64,000 nt of DNA from Bacteroides cutis (GTDB lineage: Bacteria > Bacteroidota > Bacteroidia > Bacteroidales > Bacteroidaceae): the NCBI RefSeq assembly GCF_900241005.1, contig NZ_OEST01000001.1:951252-1015251 (forward strand), written 5' to 3'. The position numbers and the translations under genes were made by a program. How positions within the stretch are numbered: position 1 is the stretch's first letter; each line of letters opens with the position of its first letter. The notes beneath the pieces were generated by a model. That model searched no databases. It was not told the origin of the DNA and was given only the letters and a program-made list of their open reading frames with translations. Of this stretch, positions 36,055-44,427 are shown in pieces.

Positions 36055-37398
36055 ATGAGTAAGATATTGATCATTGATGATGAGGTACAAATTCGTACCT
36101 TATTGGCACGCATGATGGAACTGGAAGGTTATGAAGTCTGTCAGGCCGGTGATTGCAGGGCTGCTTTGAAACAATTGGAACTTCAAGGTCCGGATGTGGC
36201 GTTGTGCGACGTCTTTCTTCCTGATGGGAATGGTGTCGATTTAGTGCTGGCCATCAAGAAAGCCGCTCCTAATGTAGAGGTTATTCTCTTGACGGCGCAC
36301 GGCAATATCCCCGATGGAGTGCAGGCTATTAAAAACGGTGCTTTCGACTATATCACCAAAGGAGACGACAATAATAAGATTATTCCTCTGATAAGTCGTG
36401 CCGTCGAGAAGGCACGTATGAACGTGCGGTTAGAGAAATTGGAGAAGAAAATGGGGCAGGCTTATTCTTTCGATTCTATCTTAGGAGAATCCAAAGTCCT
36501 GAAGGATGCTGTTTCATTAGCTCGCAAGGTGGCAGGGACAGACGTACCCGTGCTGTTGACCGGAGAGACGGGAACCGGTAAGGAAGTCTTTGCCCAAGCT
36601 ATTCATTATAATAGTAAACGTGCCAAGCAGAGTTTTGTAGCGGTGAATTGTTCTTCGTTCAGTAAGGAACTATTGGAAAGTGAAATGTTCGGGCATAAGG
36701 CGGGTTCGTTTACTGGGGCATTGAAAGATAAGAAAGGATTGTTCGAAGAGGCCAACAACGGCACTATCTTTTTGGATGAAATAGGTGAGATGGCTTTCGA
36801 ACTCCAAGCCAAACTGTTGCGTATCCTTGAAACGGGAGAATATATCAAGATAGGGGACACGAAACCCACTCGTGTCAATGTGCGCATTATCGCTGCAACC
36901 AACCGTAATTTGCCGGAAGAGATCTCCAAAGACCGTTTTCGTGAGGATTTATTCTATCGTCTCAGTGTTTTCCAGGTACATCTGCCGCCTTTACGTGAAC
37001 GTATGGGCGATATCCGCTTGCTGGCAAAGGCCTTTGTGAAGAACTTCTCCGTACAACTGTCGCGTGCGATAGGTGAGATTTCTCCCGAATTTCTTGCCGC
37101 CCTGGAACAACAGCCCTGGAAAGGGAATATCCGCGAATTGCGCAATGTGATAGAACGTAGCCTGATTGTCTGTGAGGGCGAACGGCTGGAAGTGGAAGAC
37201 TTGCCACTCGAAATTCAGAATGTCCATTATGAACAATCGGACGATAATGCTTCCGGCAGTTTTGAACTTTCGGCTATGGAACGCCGCCACATAGCCCGTG
37301 TATTGGAATACACCAAAGGGAATAAGACGGAAGCTGCACGGCTCCTGAAGATTGGATTGACCACCTTGTACCGTAAGATTGAGGAATATAAGATATAG
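36055..37398 (+). CDS. Sigma-54-dependent response regulator (NtrC/AtoC type)
   Basis: A 447-residue cytoplasmic transcription activator. Residues 1-120 are a receiver domain with the phosphorylated Asp52 in LCDVFLPDG, Thr in LLTAHG and Lys in ITKGDD. Residues about 140-375 are the AAA+ domain: Walker A GETGTGKE, the sigma-54-contacting loop GSFTGA (usual form GAFTGA), Walker B FLDEIGEM, and arginine-finger segment RFREDLFYRL. Residues about 405-447 are a Fis-type helix-turn-helix (NKTEAARLLKIGLTTLYRK). It lies directly upstream of a sigma-54 promoter that drives the kdp genes, and no OmpR-type KdpE gene is present. I infer that it activates kdp, with the histidine kinase at 44428 as its partner. 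Confidence 0.92.
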   Translation: MSKILIIDDEVQIRTLLARMMELEGYEVCQAGDCRAALKQLELQGPDVALCDVFLPDGNGVDLVLAIKKAAPNVEVILLTAHGNIPDGVQAIKNGAFDYITKGDDNNKIIPLISRAVEKARMNVRLEKLEKKMGQAYSFDSILGESKVLKDAVSLARKVAGTDVPVLLTGETGTGKEVFAQAIHYNSKRAKQSFVAVNCSSFSKELLESEMFGHKAGSFTGALKDKKGLFEEANNGTIFLDEIGEMAFELQAKLLRILETGEYIKIGDTKPTRVNVRIIAATNRNLPEEISKDRFREDLFYRLSVFQVHLPPLRERMGDIRLLAKAFVKNFSVQLSRAIGEISPEFLAALEQQPWKGNIRELRNVIERSLIVCEGERLEVEDLPLEIQNVHYEQSDDNASGSFELSAMERRHIARVLEYTKGNKTEAARLLKIGLTTLYRKIEEYKI

Positions 37399-37463
37399 TT
37401 GGATTTTCAATCTTTTTGTTAAAGTGCATTTTTTATTTTACTACTATTACTCCTTCTATTTTG

Positions 37464-37500
37464 ACAAGCACCCTTCCATTTTGGAAGGGTGCTTGTTGTT
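37464..37500 (+). terminator. Terminator of the sigma-54 regulator gene
   Basis: ACAAGCACCCTTCCA (37464-37478) and TGGAAGGGTGCTTGT (37482-37496) form a perfect 15-bp stem with a 3-nt loop, followed by TGTTTATTTC. It separates the regulator from the kdp promoter. Confidence 0.85.
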
Positions 37501-37539
37501 TATTTCTTTCTCTATATAATATACACCTCTCTGTTTATT

Positions 37540-37558
37540 AGTTACTTATAGTGTAACT
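37540..37558. repeat. Short inverted repeat just upstream of the kdp promoter
   Basis: AGTTAC (37540-37545) and GTAACT (37553-37558) flank 7 nt and end 8 bp before the -24 element. It is close for an enhancer-type site, so it may be a repressor site or chance. Confidence 0.3.
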
Positions 37559-37566
37559 TCATTCTT

Positions 37567-37582
37567 TGGCACATCTTTGGCA
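37567..37582 (+). promoter_or_regulatory. Sigma-54 (-24/-12) promoter of the kdp operon
   Basis: TGGCACATCTTTGGCA has the invariant GG at 37568-37569 and GC at 37580-37581 with exactly 10 nt between, and TGGCAC is the consensus -24 hexamer. Transcription would start near 37593, about 40 nt before the first small open frame. An NtrC-type activator gene lies immediately upstream. Confidence 0.75.
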
Positions 37583-37631
37583 TCTTACTTTCCCGGTAAA
37601 AACATATAGTAACATTTTAAAAGGTAAAAAC

Positions 37632-37727
37632 ATGGGAACAACTATTTCATTTATTCTCTGCCTGTTGAGCGGCTTGTTCGCTTTCTGGCTTTTCTGGAAG
37701 TGTGTAGATTGGTTTGAAAAGATTTAA
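37632..37727 (+). CDS. 31-residue single-pass membrane peptide at the head of the kdp operon
   Basis: ATG at 37632, stop TAA at 37725. The peptide starts MGTTISFILCLLSG, has one strongly hydrophobic segment of about 20 residues with several aromatic residues (LFAFWLFWKC), and ends with a short charged tail (VDWFEKI). It lies just after the sigma-54 promoter and 12 bp before kdpF. I do not recognise the sequence. Size, position and topology suggest a second small Kdp-associated membrane subunit, or a leader peptide. Confidence 0.55.
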   Translation: MGTTISFILCLLSGLFAFWLFWKCVDWFEKI

Positions 37728-37739
37728 AGGAGAGGGATT

Positions 37740-37820
37740 ATGTACACAATATTATTTGTATTAGGTATAGCGGTGTTCGGGTACTTGATGTATGTGCTTT
37801 TGAAGCCCGAGAAGTTTTGA
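37740..37820 (+). CDS. kdpF: KdpF-like small subunit of the potassium-transporting ATPase
   Basis: A 26-residue peptide, ATG 37740 to TGA 37820, preceded by AGGAGAGG at about the right distance for a ribosome site. It has one transmembrane segment (ILFVLGIAVFGYLMYVLL) and ends KPEKF, matching the length, GY-L-Y pattern and acidic/aromatic end of Escherichia coli KdpF (ending NAEAF). KdpF stabilises the KdpABC complex in the membrane. It lies 21 bp before kdpA. Confidence 0.8.
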   Translation: MYTILFVLGIAVFGYLMYVLLKPEKF

Positions 37821-37841
37821 GAGGTTTGTAAATGATAATCA

Positions 37842-39557
37842 ATGAATGAAATGAATACGGAAATTTTAGGTATAGCCTTGCAGATCTTTCTGATGGTGGG
37901 ATTATCCTACCCGCTGGGGAAATACATTGCAAAGGTATATAAAGGAGAAAAAACAGGATCGGACTTCATGAAGCCGGTTGAGAGACTGATTTTTAAAGTA
38001 GGAGGCATTAATCCTCGGGAAGAGATGAACTGGAAACAATTCCTGAAAGCTCTCTTGATATTGAACGCCTTTTGGTTTATCTGGGGTATGATATTGTTGG
38101 TTACACAGCATTGGTTACCGTTAAATCCGGATGGAAATGGTCCGCAAACTCCCAGTCAGGCATTTAATACCTGCATCAGCTTTATGGTAAATTGCAACTT
38201 ACAACACTATTCCGGTGAAAGCGGTCTGACCTATTTCACCCAATTGTTTGTCATCATGCTCTTCCAGTTCATTACTGCCGCTACCGGCATGGCGGCTATG
38301 GCGGGTATCATGAAATCCATCGCTTCCAAAACCACGAAAACGATAGGTAACTTCTGGAACTTCTTGGTTCTGAGCTGTACACGTATCTTGTTGCCACTTT
38401 CACTGGTTGTCGGTTTTCTGCTTATCACGCAAGGAACACCGATGGGATTTGAGGGTAAGATGAAAGTCACCACATTGGAAGGTCAGGAACAACTTGTGTC
38501 ACAAGGTCCTGCGGCAGCTATCGTTCCCATCAAGCAGTTGGGTACCAACGGCGGTGGATATTTCGGGGTAAACTCCTCGCATCCTTTGGAAAACCCTACT
38601 TATCTGTCTGATATAGCGGAATGTTGGGCTATCTTGATTATCCCGATGGCGATGGTCTTTGCGCTGGGCTTCTATACGAGACGAAAGAAATTGGCGTATA
38701 GTATTTATGGAGTGATGCTTTTTGCCTATCTGGTAGGTGTCGGCATCAATGTTTATCAGGAAATGAATGGTAATCCGCGTATTGATGAACTGGGCATTGC
38801 GCAAGACGGTGGGGCAATGGAAGGCAAAGAAGTTCGTTTAGGGGCTGGAGCCACTGCCTTGTGGAGTATCACGACAACGGTCACTTCCAACGGATCGGTC
38901 AATGGCATGCACGATTCGACGATGCCTCTTAGTGGATTGATGGAAATGCTGAACATGCAGATTAATACCTGGTTCGGTGGCGTCGGAGTGGGTTGGATGA
39001 ATTATTATACGTTCATTATTATCGCAGTATTCATTAGCGGACTGATGGTGGGGCGTACACCGGAATTTCTGGGCAAGAAGGTAGAGGCACGCGAAATGAA
39101 AATTGCCACTATTGTAGCTTTACTCCATCCGTTTGTGATCTTGGTCGGTACTGCATTGTCCAGTTACCTCTATACCTACCATCCCGATTTCGTTGCGGGC
39201 GAGGGCGGATGGTTGAACAATCCCGGTTTTCACGGCCTGAGCGAACAGTTGTACGAGTTCACTTCCTGTGCCGCAAACAATGGTTCGGGCTTTGAGGGGC
39301 TGGGTGATAATACTCCGTTCTGGAATTATGCATGCGGTTGGGTACTTATTCTGAGCCGGTTCATTCCGATTGTGGGGCAGGTAGCCATCGCAGGTTTATT
39401 GGCAGAGAAGAAATTTATTCCGGAGAGTGCCGGTACTCTGAAGACAGACACGCTGACGTTCGGCATTATGACTTTCGTTGTAATCTTCATTGTGGCTGCC
39501 CTGTCTTTCTTCCCGGCACATGCCCTGAGTACGATTGCCGAACATTTCTCAATGTAA
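37842..39557 (+). CDS. kdpA: Potassium-transporting ATPase subunit A
   Basis: A 571-residue inner-membrane protein with about 10 helices, the K+-selective channel-like subunit of the Kdp-ATPase. Selectivity-filter loops are visible: CNLQHYSGE near residue 125, NGGGYFGVNSSHP near residue 235, TTVTSNGSVNGMHD near residue 345, and SCAANNGSGFEGL near residue 470. It imports K+ at low external concentration together with KdpB. The start is ATG 37842; a second ATG at 37851 is possible. The next gene, kdpB, is 301 bp away, which is unusually far for kdp genes. Confidence 0.96.
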   Translation: MNEMNTEILGIALQIFLMVGLSYPLGKYIAKVYKGEKTGSDFMKPVERLIFKVGGINPREEMNWKQFLKALLILNAFWFIWGMILLVTQHWLPLNPDGNGPQTPSQAFNTCISFMVNCNLQHYSGESGLTYFTQLFVIMLFQFITAATGMAAMAGIMKSIASKTTKTIGNFWNFLVLSCTRILLPLSLVVGFLLITQGTPMGFEGKMKVTTLEGQEQLVSQGPAAAIVPIKQLGTNGGGYFGVNSSHPLENPTYLSDIAECWAILIIPMAMVFALGFYTRRKKLAYSIYGVMLFAYLVGVGINVYQEMNGNPRIDELGIAQDGGAMEGKEVRLGAGATALWSITTTVTSNGSVNGMHDSTMPLSGLMEMLNMQINTWFGGVGVGWMNYYTFIIIAVFISGLMVGRTPEFLGKKVEAREMKIATIVALLHPFVILVGTALSSYLYTYHPDFVAGEGGWLNNPGFHGLSEQLYEFTSCAANNGSGFEGLGDNTPFWNYACGWVLILSRFIPIVGQVAIAGLLAEKKFIPESAGTLKTDTLTFGIMTFVVIFIVAALSFFPAHALSTIAEHFSM

Positions 39558-39858
39558 CCGACGGTGAAACTATATGCAACGTACAAGGCATCTGCACTTA
39601 ACCGGAAAGACTTGTATACTTATCTCCTTTGATATTGGGACTGAGAGGTCAAAACATCCGGATGTATTGCCCCAAAACATGGGGATGTTTTTGCCCAAAA
39701 GACCCGGATGTTTTACGGTAAAACATGGGGATGTTTTGAATGAAGAGTTCCGGATATTCAGACCTTCGATATAAGGATGAGAGGAATTAAGTCCCTATAG
39801 GAAAGGTAACAGGTATAGAACTCTGGTCCGTACAGTATTATTTTATATAACTAAAGAT
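39558..39858 (+). other. kdpA-kdpB spacer with a cluster of short palindromic repeats
   Basis: From 39651 to 39737 the spacer holds ACATCCGGATGT (39654-39665), two identical copies of AAAACAT-GGGG-ATGTTTT (39674-39691 and 39720-39737, 46 bp apart), and a half-copy CCCGGATGTTTT (39703-39714) that pairs with the last copy. Each can fold into a small hairpin. The rest of the 301 bp shows no convincing gene; a 66-codon open frame across it consists of the repeats and resembles no protein I know. Confidence 0.7.
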
Positions 39859-41907
39859 ATGAAAGATAAAAAATCAGCTTCTTTATTTCAAAAGGAGCAA
39901 ATCATGGAAAGTTTGAGACAGTCATTTGTGAAACTAAATCCACGGGTGATGATAAAGAACCCGATCATGTTTACGGTAGAAGTAGTGACAGCTATTATGT
40001 TGGTTGTCTGTTTGCTCTCGTTGACAACTCCGGAATATGGGACGTTTGGATATAATTTCCTGGTATTTATAGTTCTGTTTGCCACCCTGTTGTTTGCCAA
40101 TTTTGCCGAGGCCATCGCCGAAGCACGTGGTAAGGCACAGGCAGACAGCTTACGCAAAACCCGTGAAGAGACTCCCGCCAAAATCCTGGTCGATGGTAAA
40201 ATTCGCAGTATCAGTAGCTCACGTCTGAAGAAGGGGGATTATTTTATTTGTGAAGCCGGTGATACAATCCCTGCCGATGGTGAAATAGTAGAAGGATTGG
40301 CATCTATTGACGAGAGCGCCATTACCGGTGAGTCTGCTCCGGTTATTCGTGAAGCGGGTGGTGACAAGAGTTCCGTGACAGGAGGTACAAAAGTGCTTTC
40401 CGACAAGATAAAAGTATTGGTAACCCAGCAGCCGGGTGAAAGTTTCCTCGACAAGATGATTGCGCTGGTCGAAGGAGCCACCCGGCAGAAAACACCGAAC
40501 GAAATAGCGTTGACTATCCTCTTGGCTGGTTTTACATTGGTGTTTGTCATTGTGTGCGTCACTCTGATACCGATGGCGGACTATACCAATATCGACCATC
40601 CGGGTACATATATTTCTATTGCCGCCATTCTCTCCCTGTTTGTCTGTCTGATACCGACTACTATCGGCGGTTTGCTCTCTGCCATCGGTATTGCGGGCAT
40701 GGATCGTGCGTTGCGTGCCAACGTCATCACCAAATCGGGCAAGGCAGTAGAAACTGCCGGTGATATTGATACTTTGTTATTGGATAAGACCGGTACCATC
40801 ACTATCGGTAACCGTAAAGCTACGAAGTTTCATCCTGCTCCAGGCGTTGACGAGAAGCTTTTTATAGAAACCTGTCTGCTTTCTTCACTTTCCGATGAAA
40901 CTCCGGAAGGAAAATCCATCATCGATTTGGGGCGTGAAAACGGCTATCGGATGCGCGATTTGAACACGACCGGCGCCCGCATGATTTTGTTTACCGCCGA
41001 AACCAAATGTTCTGGCGTGGACTTGCCGGACGGAACCCAAATCCGAAAAGGCGCCTTTGATGCCATCCGTAAGATTGTGGAGAGTGCCGGAAATAAGTTT
41101 CCCGGAGAAGTGGAAGAAGTCATTTCGGCAATCTCCGGTAATGGTGGAACTCCGTTGGTGGTATGTGTCAACCGGCAGGTAACAGGTGTCATCGAGTTGC
41201 AGGACATTATCAAACCGGGTATCCGGGAACGTTTTGAACGTCTTCGCAAGATGGGAGTGAAAACGGTGATGGTGACCGGTGACAACCCGTTGACTGCCAG
41301 ATATATTGCGGAAAAGGCAGGTGTGGATGATTTCATTGCTGAGGCTAAGCCGGAGGATAAGATGGAATATATCAAGAAGGAACAGCAGGCAGGTAAGCTG
41401 GTAGCTATGATGGGTGACGGTACGAATGATGCTCCCGCATTGGCACAGGCCAATGTAGGTGTTGCCATGAACAGTGGTACGCAGGCTGCCAAGGAAGCCG
41501 GTAATATGGTGGATCTTGACAATGATCCGACGAAACTGATTGAAATCGTGGAAATAGGCAAGCAGTTGTTGATGACACGCGGCACGCTGACCACTTTCTC
41601 CATAGCAAACGATGTTGCCAAGTATTTTGCCATTATTCCTGCCTTGTTCATGGTTGCCATACCGCAACTGGCACCGCTGAACGTCATGGAATTGCATACT
41701 CCTGAAACGGCTATTCTTTCGGCTGTCATCTTCAACGCTGTCATTATTCCGATTTTGATACCGTTGGCTTTGAAGGGAGTACAATATAAGCCGATAGGTG
41801 CCAGTGCGCTGCTTCGCCGTAATCTGCTGATATATGGGGTAGGCGGGGTTATTGCACCGTTCATAGGTATTAAACTGATAGATATGTTAGTCGGTTTATT
41901 CTTCTAA
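39859..41907 (+). CDS. kdpB: Potassium-transporting ATPase subunit B (P-type ATPase)
   Basis: A 682-residue P-type ATPase of the inner membrane that supplies energy for KdpA. Key sites: TGES in the actuator domain (AITGESAPV), the phosphorylated Asp309 in DKTGTIT, the nucleotide-binding KGAF, MVTGDNPLTA and the hinge MGDGTNDAPALAQANVG. About seven transmembrane segments. It is the third Kdp structural gene and is followed by kdpC after 31 bp. An N-terminal ATG at 39904 (MESLRQSF) is a possible alternative start. Confidence 0.96.
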   Translation: MKDKKSASLFQKEQIMESLRQSFVKLNPRVMIKNPIMFTVEVVTAIMLVVCLLSLTTPEYGTFGYNFLVFIVLFATLLFANFAEAIAEARGKAQADSLRKTREETPAKILVDGKIRSISSSRLKKGDYFICEAGDTIPADGEIVEGLASIDESAITGESAPVIREAGGDKSSVTGGTKVLSDKIKVLVTQQPGESFLDKMIALVEGATRQKTPNEIALTILLAGFTLVFVIVCVTLIPMADYTNIDHPGTYISIAAILSLFVCLIPTTIGGLLSAIGIAGMDRALRANVITKSGKAVETAGDIDTLLLDKTGTITIGNRKATKFHPAPGVDEKLFIETCLLSSLSDETPEGKSIIDLGRENGYRMRDLNTTGARMILFTAETKCSGVDLPDGTQIRKGAFDAIRKIVESAGNKFPGEVEEVISAISGNGGTPLVVCVNRQVTGVIELQDIIKPGIRERFERLRKMGVKTVMVTGDNPLTARYIAEKAGVDDFIAEAKPEDKMEYIKKEQQAGKLVAMMGDGTNDAPALAQANVGVAMNSGTQAAKEAGNMVDLDNDPTKLIEIVEIGKQLLMTRGTLTTFSIANDVAKYFAIIPALFMVAIPQLAPLNVMELHTPETAILSAVIFNAVIIPILIPLALKGVQYKPIGASALLRRNLLIYGVGGVIAPFIGIKLIDMLVGLFF

Positions 41908-41938
41908 ATTATCAATTAACTAATAATAAAAAGGAAAA

Positions 41939-42529
41939 ATGAAAACTCTTTGGAAATCACTTAAAATAACACTCGCATTCTGCGTGTTCTTCTCCGTCTT
42001 TTATATTCTTGTTTTGTGGATATTTGCACAATTTGCCGGTCCCAACAAGGGGAATGCGGAAGTGGCCACCCTGAATGGGAAAGTAGTAGGCGCTGCCAAT
42101 GTGGGACAGCAGTTTACGGAAGATATCTACTTTTGGGGACGTCCTTCCTGCGCCGGTGCCGGTTACGATGCCTCCGGTTCTGCCGGCAGTAACAAGGGGC
42201 CTACCAATGAGGAATATCTTGCTGAAGTGGCAGCCCGTATAGATACTTTCCTGTTGCATCATCCTTATTTGAGTCGCAAGGATGTTCCTGCCGAAATGGT
42301 TACCGCCAGTGGTTCCGGGCTGGATCCCGATATCACTCCTGCCTGTGCCTATATACAGGTGAAGCGGGTGGCACAGGCACGTGGCATGAATGAGGCGGAT
42401 GTAAAGGCGATAGTTGACAAAACTGTGGAGAAACCGTTATTCGGTTTGTTCGGTACGGAAAAGGTGAATGTACTGAAACTGAACATCGCTTTAGAGGAAA
42501 ATGGAGTTAACAAAAGAAATAACGAATAA
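41939..42529 (+). CDS. kdpC: Potassium-transporting ATPase subunit C
   Basis: A 196-residue subunit with one N-terminal transmembrane segment (residues about 9-33) and a periplasmic domain. Family motifs: FWGRPSCAGAGYDASGSAGSN, GPTNEEYL, VPAEMVTASGSGLDPDITPACAYIQVKRVA, LFGLFGTEKVNVLKLN (quoted in parts). KdpC stabilises the complex and raises nucleotide affinity of KdpB. It ends 4 bp before the start of the outer-membrane protein gene. Confidence 0.95.
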   Translation: MKTLWKSLKITLAFCVFFSVFYILVLWIFAQFAGPNKGNAEVATLNGKVVGAANVGQQFTEDIYFWGRPSCAGAGYDASGSAGSNKGPTNEEYLAEVAARIDTFLLHHPYLSRKDVPAEMVTASGSGLDPDITPACAYIQVKRVAQARGMNEADVKAIVDKTVEKPLFGLFGTEKVNVLKLNIALEENGVNKRNNE

Positions 42530-42533
42530 GAAT

Positions 42534-43289
42534 ATGAATACTTTAAAAATACTTTTCATTAGTATGGTTGTTGCCGTTGCAGCATGTTTTACAGGGATCA
42601 CTCAAGTGCAGGCTCAAGAGTTTAAAATACAAGGTGACTTGGTAAGCTCATACGTGTGGCGTGGCTTTTATCAGACCGGTGCCAGCTTTCAGCCGACATT
42701 GGGTTTTGGTATCGGTAATTTTTCGTTGACGGCATGGGGCTCTACCGATTTTGATGGAACCGTTGCTTCGGAAGGTGTGGCTGCGAAAGAGATAGACTTG
42801 ACGGCCGCTTATACTTTAGGTCAATCAGGTTTTATACTTTCTTTGGCCAGTCTCTGGTGGGCAGGGCAGGGAGCCGGTAAGTATTTTAATTTTAAGAGCC
42901 ATGAAACAGCTCATCATTTTGAAGCGGGGCTGGCATATACATTACCTATGAAGAAATTCCCATTATCAATAAGCTGGTATACCATGTTTGCCGGTGCCGA
43001 CAAAAATGAAGAAGGAAAACAGAATTATTCTTCTTATGTCGAATTGAATTATCCGTTCAGTATCAAGTCCGTCGACTTGAACGCTACTTGCGGCTTTTTG
43101 CCTTATGAAGCCGGTATAGGCGTTTATGGAATATCCAATAATGGTTTTGCCGTGACCAATTTGGCTTTGAAGGCTACGACGGATATAAAGATAACAGATA
43201 AGTTTGCTATACCGGTGTTTGCTCATGCCATCTGGAATCCACGTATGGAGGATGCACATCTGGTATTTGGCATCACTTTGAAACCATGA
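42534..43289 (+). CDS. Outer-membrane beta-barrel protein inside the kdp operon
   Basis: A 251-residue protein; I use ATG 42534, which gives a signal peptide ending QVQAQ near residue 27. An in-frame ATG at 42501 would add 11 polar residues overlapping kdpC. The mature part is a string of amphipathic strands (QGDLVSSYVWRGFYQTGASFQP in part, SLTAWGSTDFDG, FEAGLAYTLP, HLVFGITLKP), like TorF-type or nucleoside-channel-type porins. The SYVWRGF opening is common to that group. It lies between kdpC and kdpD with a 4-bp gap and a 4-bp overlap, so it is co-expressed with potassium uptake. A pore that lets K+ cross the outer membrane is an attractive but unproven role. Confidence 0.78.
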   Translation: MNTLKILFISMVVAVAACFTGITQVQAQEFKIQGDLVSSYVWRGFYQTGASFQPTLGFGIGNFSLTAWGSTDFDGTVASEGVAAKEIDLTAAYTLGQSGFILSLASLWWAGQGAGKYFNFKSHETAHHFEAGLAYTLPMKKFPLSISWYTMFAGADKNEEGKQNYSSYVELNYPFSIKSVDLNATCGFLPYEAGIGVYGISNNGFAVTNLALKATTDIKITDKFAIPVFAHAIWNPRMEDAHLVFGITLKP

Positions 43290-44407
43290 ACAGAGAAGAA
43301 AGCGTACAGCATTTCCTGGACTTGATAAGGAAATCCCGCTATGGCAAGTTCAAACTTTACATCGGTATGATTGCCGGGGTGGGCAAGTCATACCGTATGC
43401 TCCAGGAAGCACATGAACTGTTGGATAATGGGGTAGATGTACAGATTGGCTATATCGAGACTCATGGACGTACCGGGACGGAAGCGTTGCTTGAAGGACT
43501 TCCTCTCATTCCCCGCCGCAAGATTTTCTATAAAGGGAAGGAGCTGGAGGAGATGGATTTGGAGGCAATCGTCCGAAGCCATCCTGAAATTGTGATTGTA
43601 GATGAACTGGCGCATACCAATGTAGAGGGAAGTAGGAATGAGAAGCGATGGCAGGATGTAATGGATTTGCTGAGTGAGGGTATCAATGTCATTTCTGCCG
43701 TCAATATCCAGCATATAGAAAGCTTGAATGAGGAGGTACAGGGTATTTCCGGTATAGAAGTGAAAGAACGTATTCCCGACAGTGTGCTGGAGGAAGCCGA
43801 CGAGGTGGTAAATATTGACCTGACTGCCGATGAACTGATTACCCGTCTGAAAGCCGGAAAGATTTACCGTCCGGAGAAAATACAGACAGCGTTGACTAAT
43901 TTCTTCCGGATAGAGAATATCCTTCAGTTGCGCGAACTGGCATTGAAGGAAGTAGCGCTCCGGGTAGAAAAACAGGTAGAGAATGAAGTGGTGGCGAATG
44001 TCGGGGTTCGCCATGAGAAGTTTCTTGCCTGTATCAGTAGTCACGAAAAGACGCCACGGCGTATCATTCGCAAAGCAGCACGTTTGGCCACCCGCTACAA
44101 TACTTCTTTTGTGGCTCTCTATGTGCAGACTCCCCGTGAAAGTACCGATCGCATAGAATTGGCGAGCCAGCGATACCTGTTGAACCATTTTAAATTGGTT
44201 GCCGAGTTGGGTGGAGAGGTAGTACAGGTGCAGTCCAAAGATGTGTTGGGAAGTATTGTGGAAACTTGTAAAGAGAAGCAGATAACGACCGTATGTATGG
44301 GAAGTCCTTCCTTTCGTCTGCCGCAATCATTGTTTATGATATTGAAATACAGAAAATTTGTGAGTAAACTGGCACAAGGGAATATAGATTTGATTATACT
44401 TGCATAA
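43286..44407 (+). CDS. kdpD: KdpD-type sensor, N-terminal cytoplasmic half only
   Basis: A 373-residue soluble protein equivalent to the front half of Escherichia coli KdpD. Residues 1-210 are the KdpD sensor domain with Walker A GMIAGVGKS and Walker B VIVDELAHTN. Residues about 250-373 are a universal-stress-protein domain (CISSHEKTPRRIIRKAARLA). The four-helix membrane domain and the kinase domain of full-length KdpD are missing; a separate histidine kinase follows 20 bp downstream. The protein may sense K+ or nucleotides and pass the signal to that kinase (inference). It overlaps the outer-membrane protein gene by 4 bp. Confidence 0.92.
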   Translation: MNREESVQHFLDLIRKSRYGKFKLYIGMIAGVGKSYRMLQEAHELLDNGVDVQIGYIETHGRTGTEALLEGLPLIPRRKIFYKGKELEEMDLEAIVRSHPEIVIVDELAHTNVEGSRNEKRWQDVMDLLSEGINVISAVNIQHIESLNEEVQGISGIEVKERIPDSVLEEADEVVNIDLTADELITRLKAGKIYRPEKIQTALTNFFRIENILQLRELALKEVALRVEKQVENEVVANVGVRHEKFLACISSHEKTPRRIIRKAARLATRYNTSFVALYVQTPRESTDRIELASQRYLLNHFKLVAELGGEVVQVQSKDVLGSIVETCKEKQITTVCMGSPSFRLPQSLFMILKYRKFVSKLAQGNIDLIILA

Positions 44408-44427
44408 ATTTTAATTAGAGAAGAGTT

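Noticed and set aside
39651..39737. Possible CRISPR-like array
   Set aside because: There are only two full units, they are palindromic, and the spacer is itself made of repeat fragments; no cas genes are in the window.
39574..39774. 66-codon frame in the kdpA-kdpB gap
   Set aside because: It consists largely of the palindromic repeats, has no ribosome site and resembles no protein I know.
40885..41864. Two long open frames of about 300 codons on the minus strand inside kdpB
   Set aside because: They lie fully opposite a well-conserved P-type ATPase gene and have no family motifs; they are by-products of codon use.
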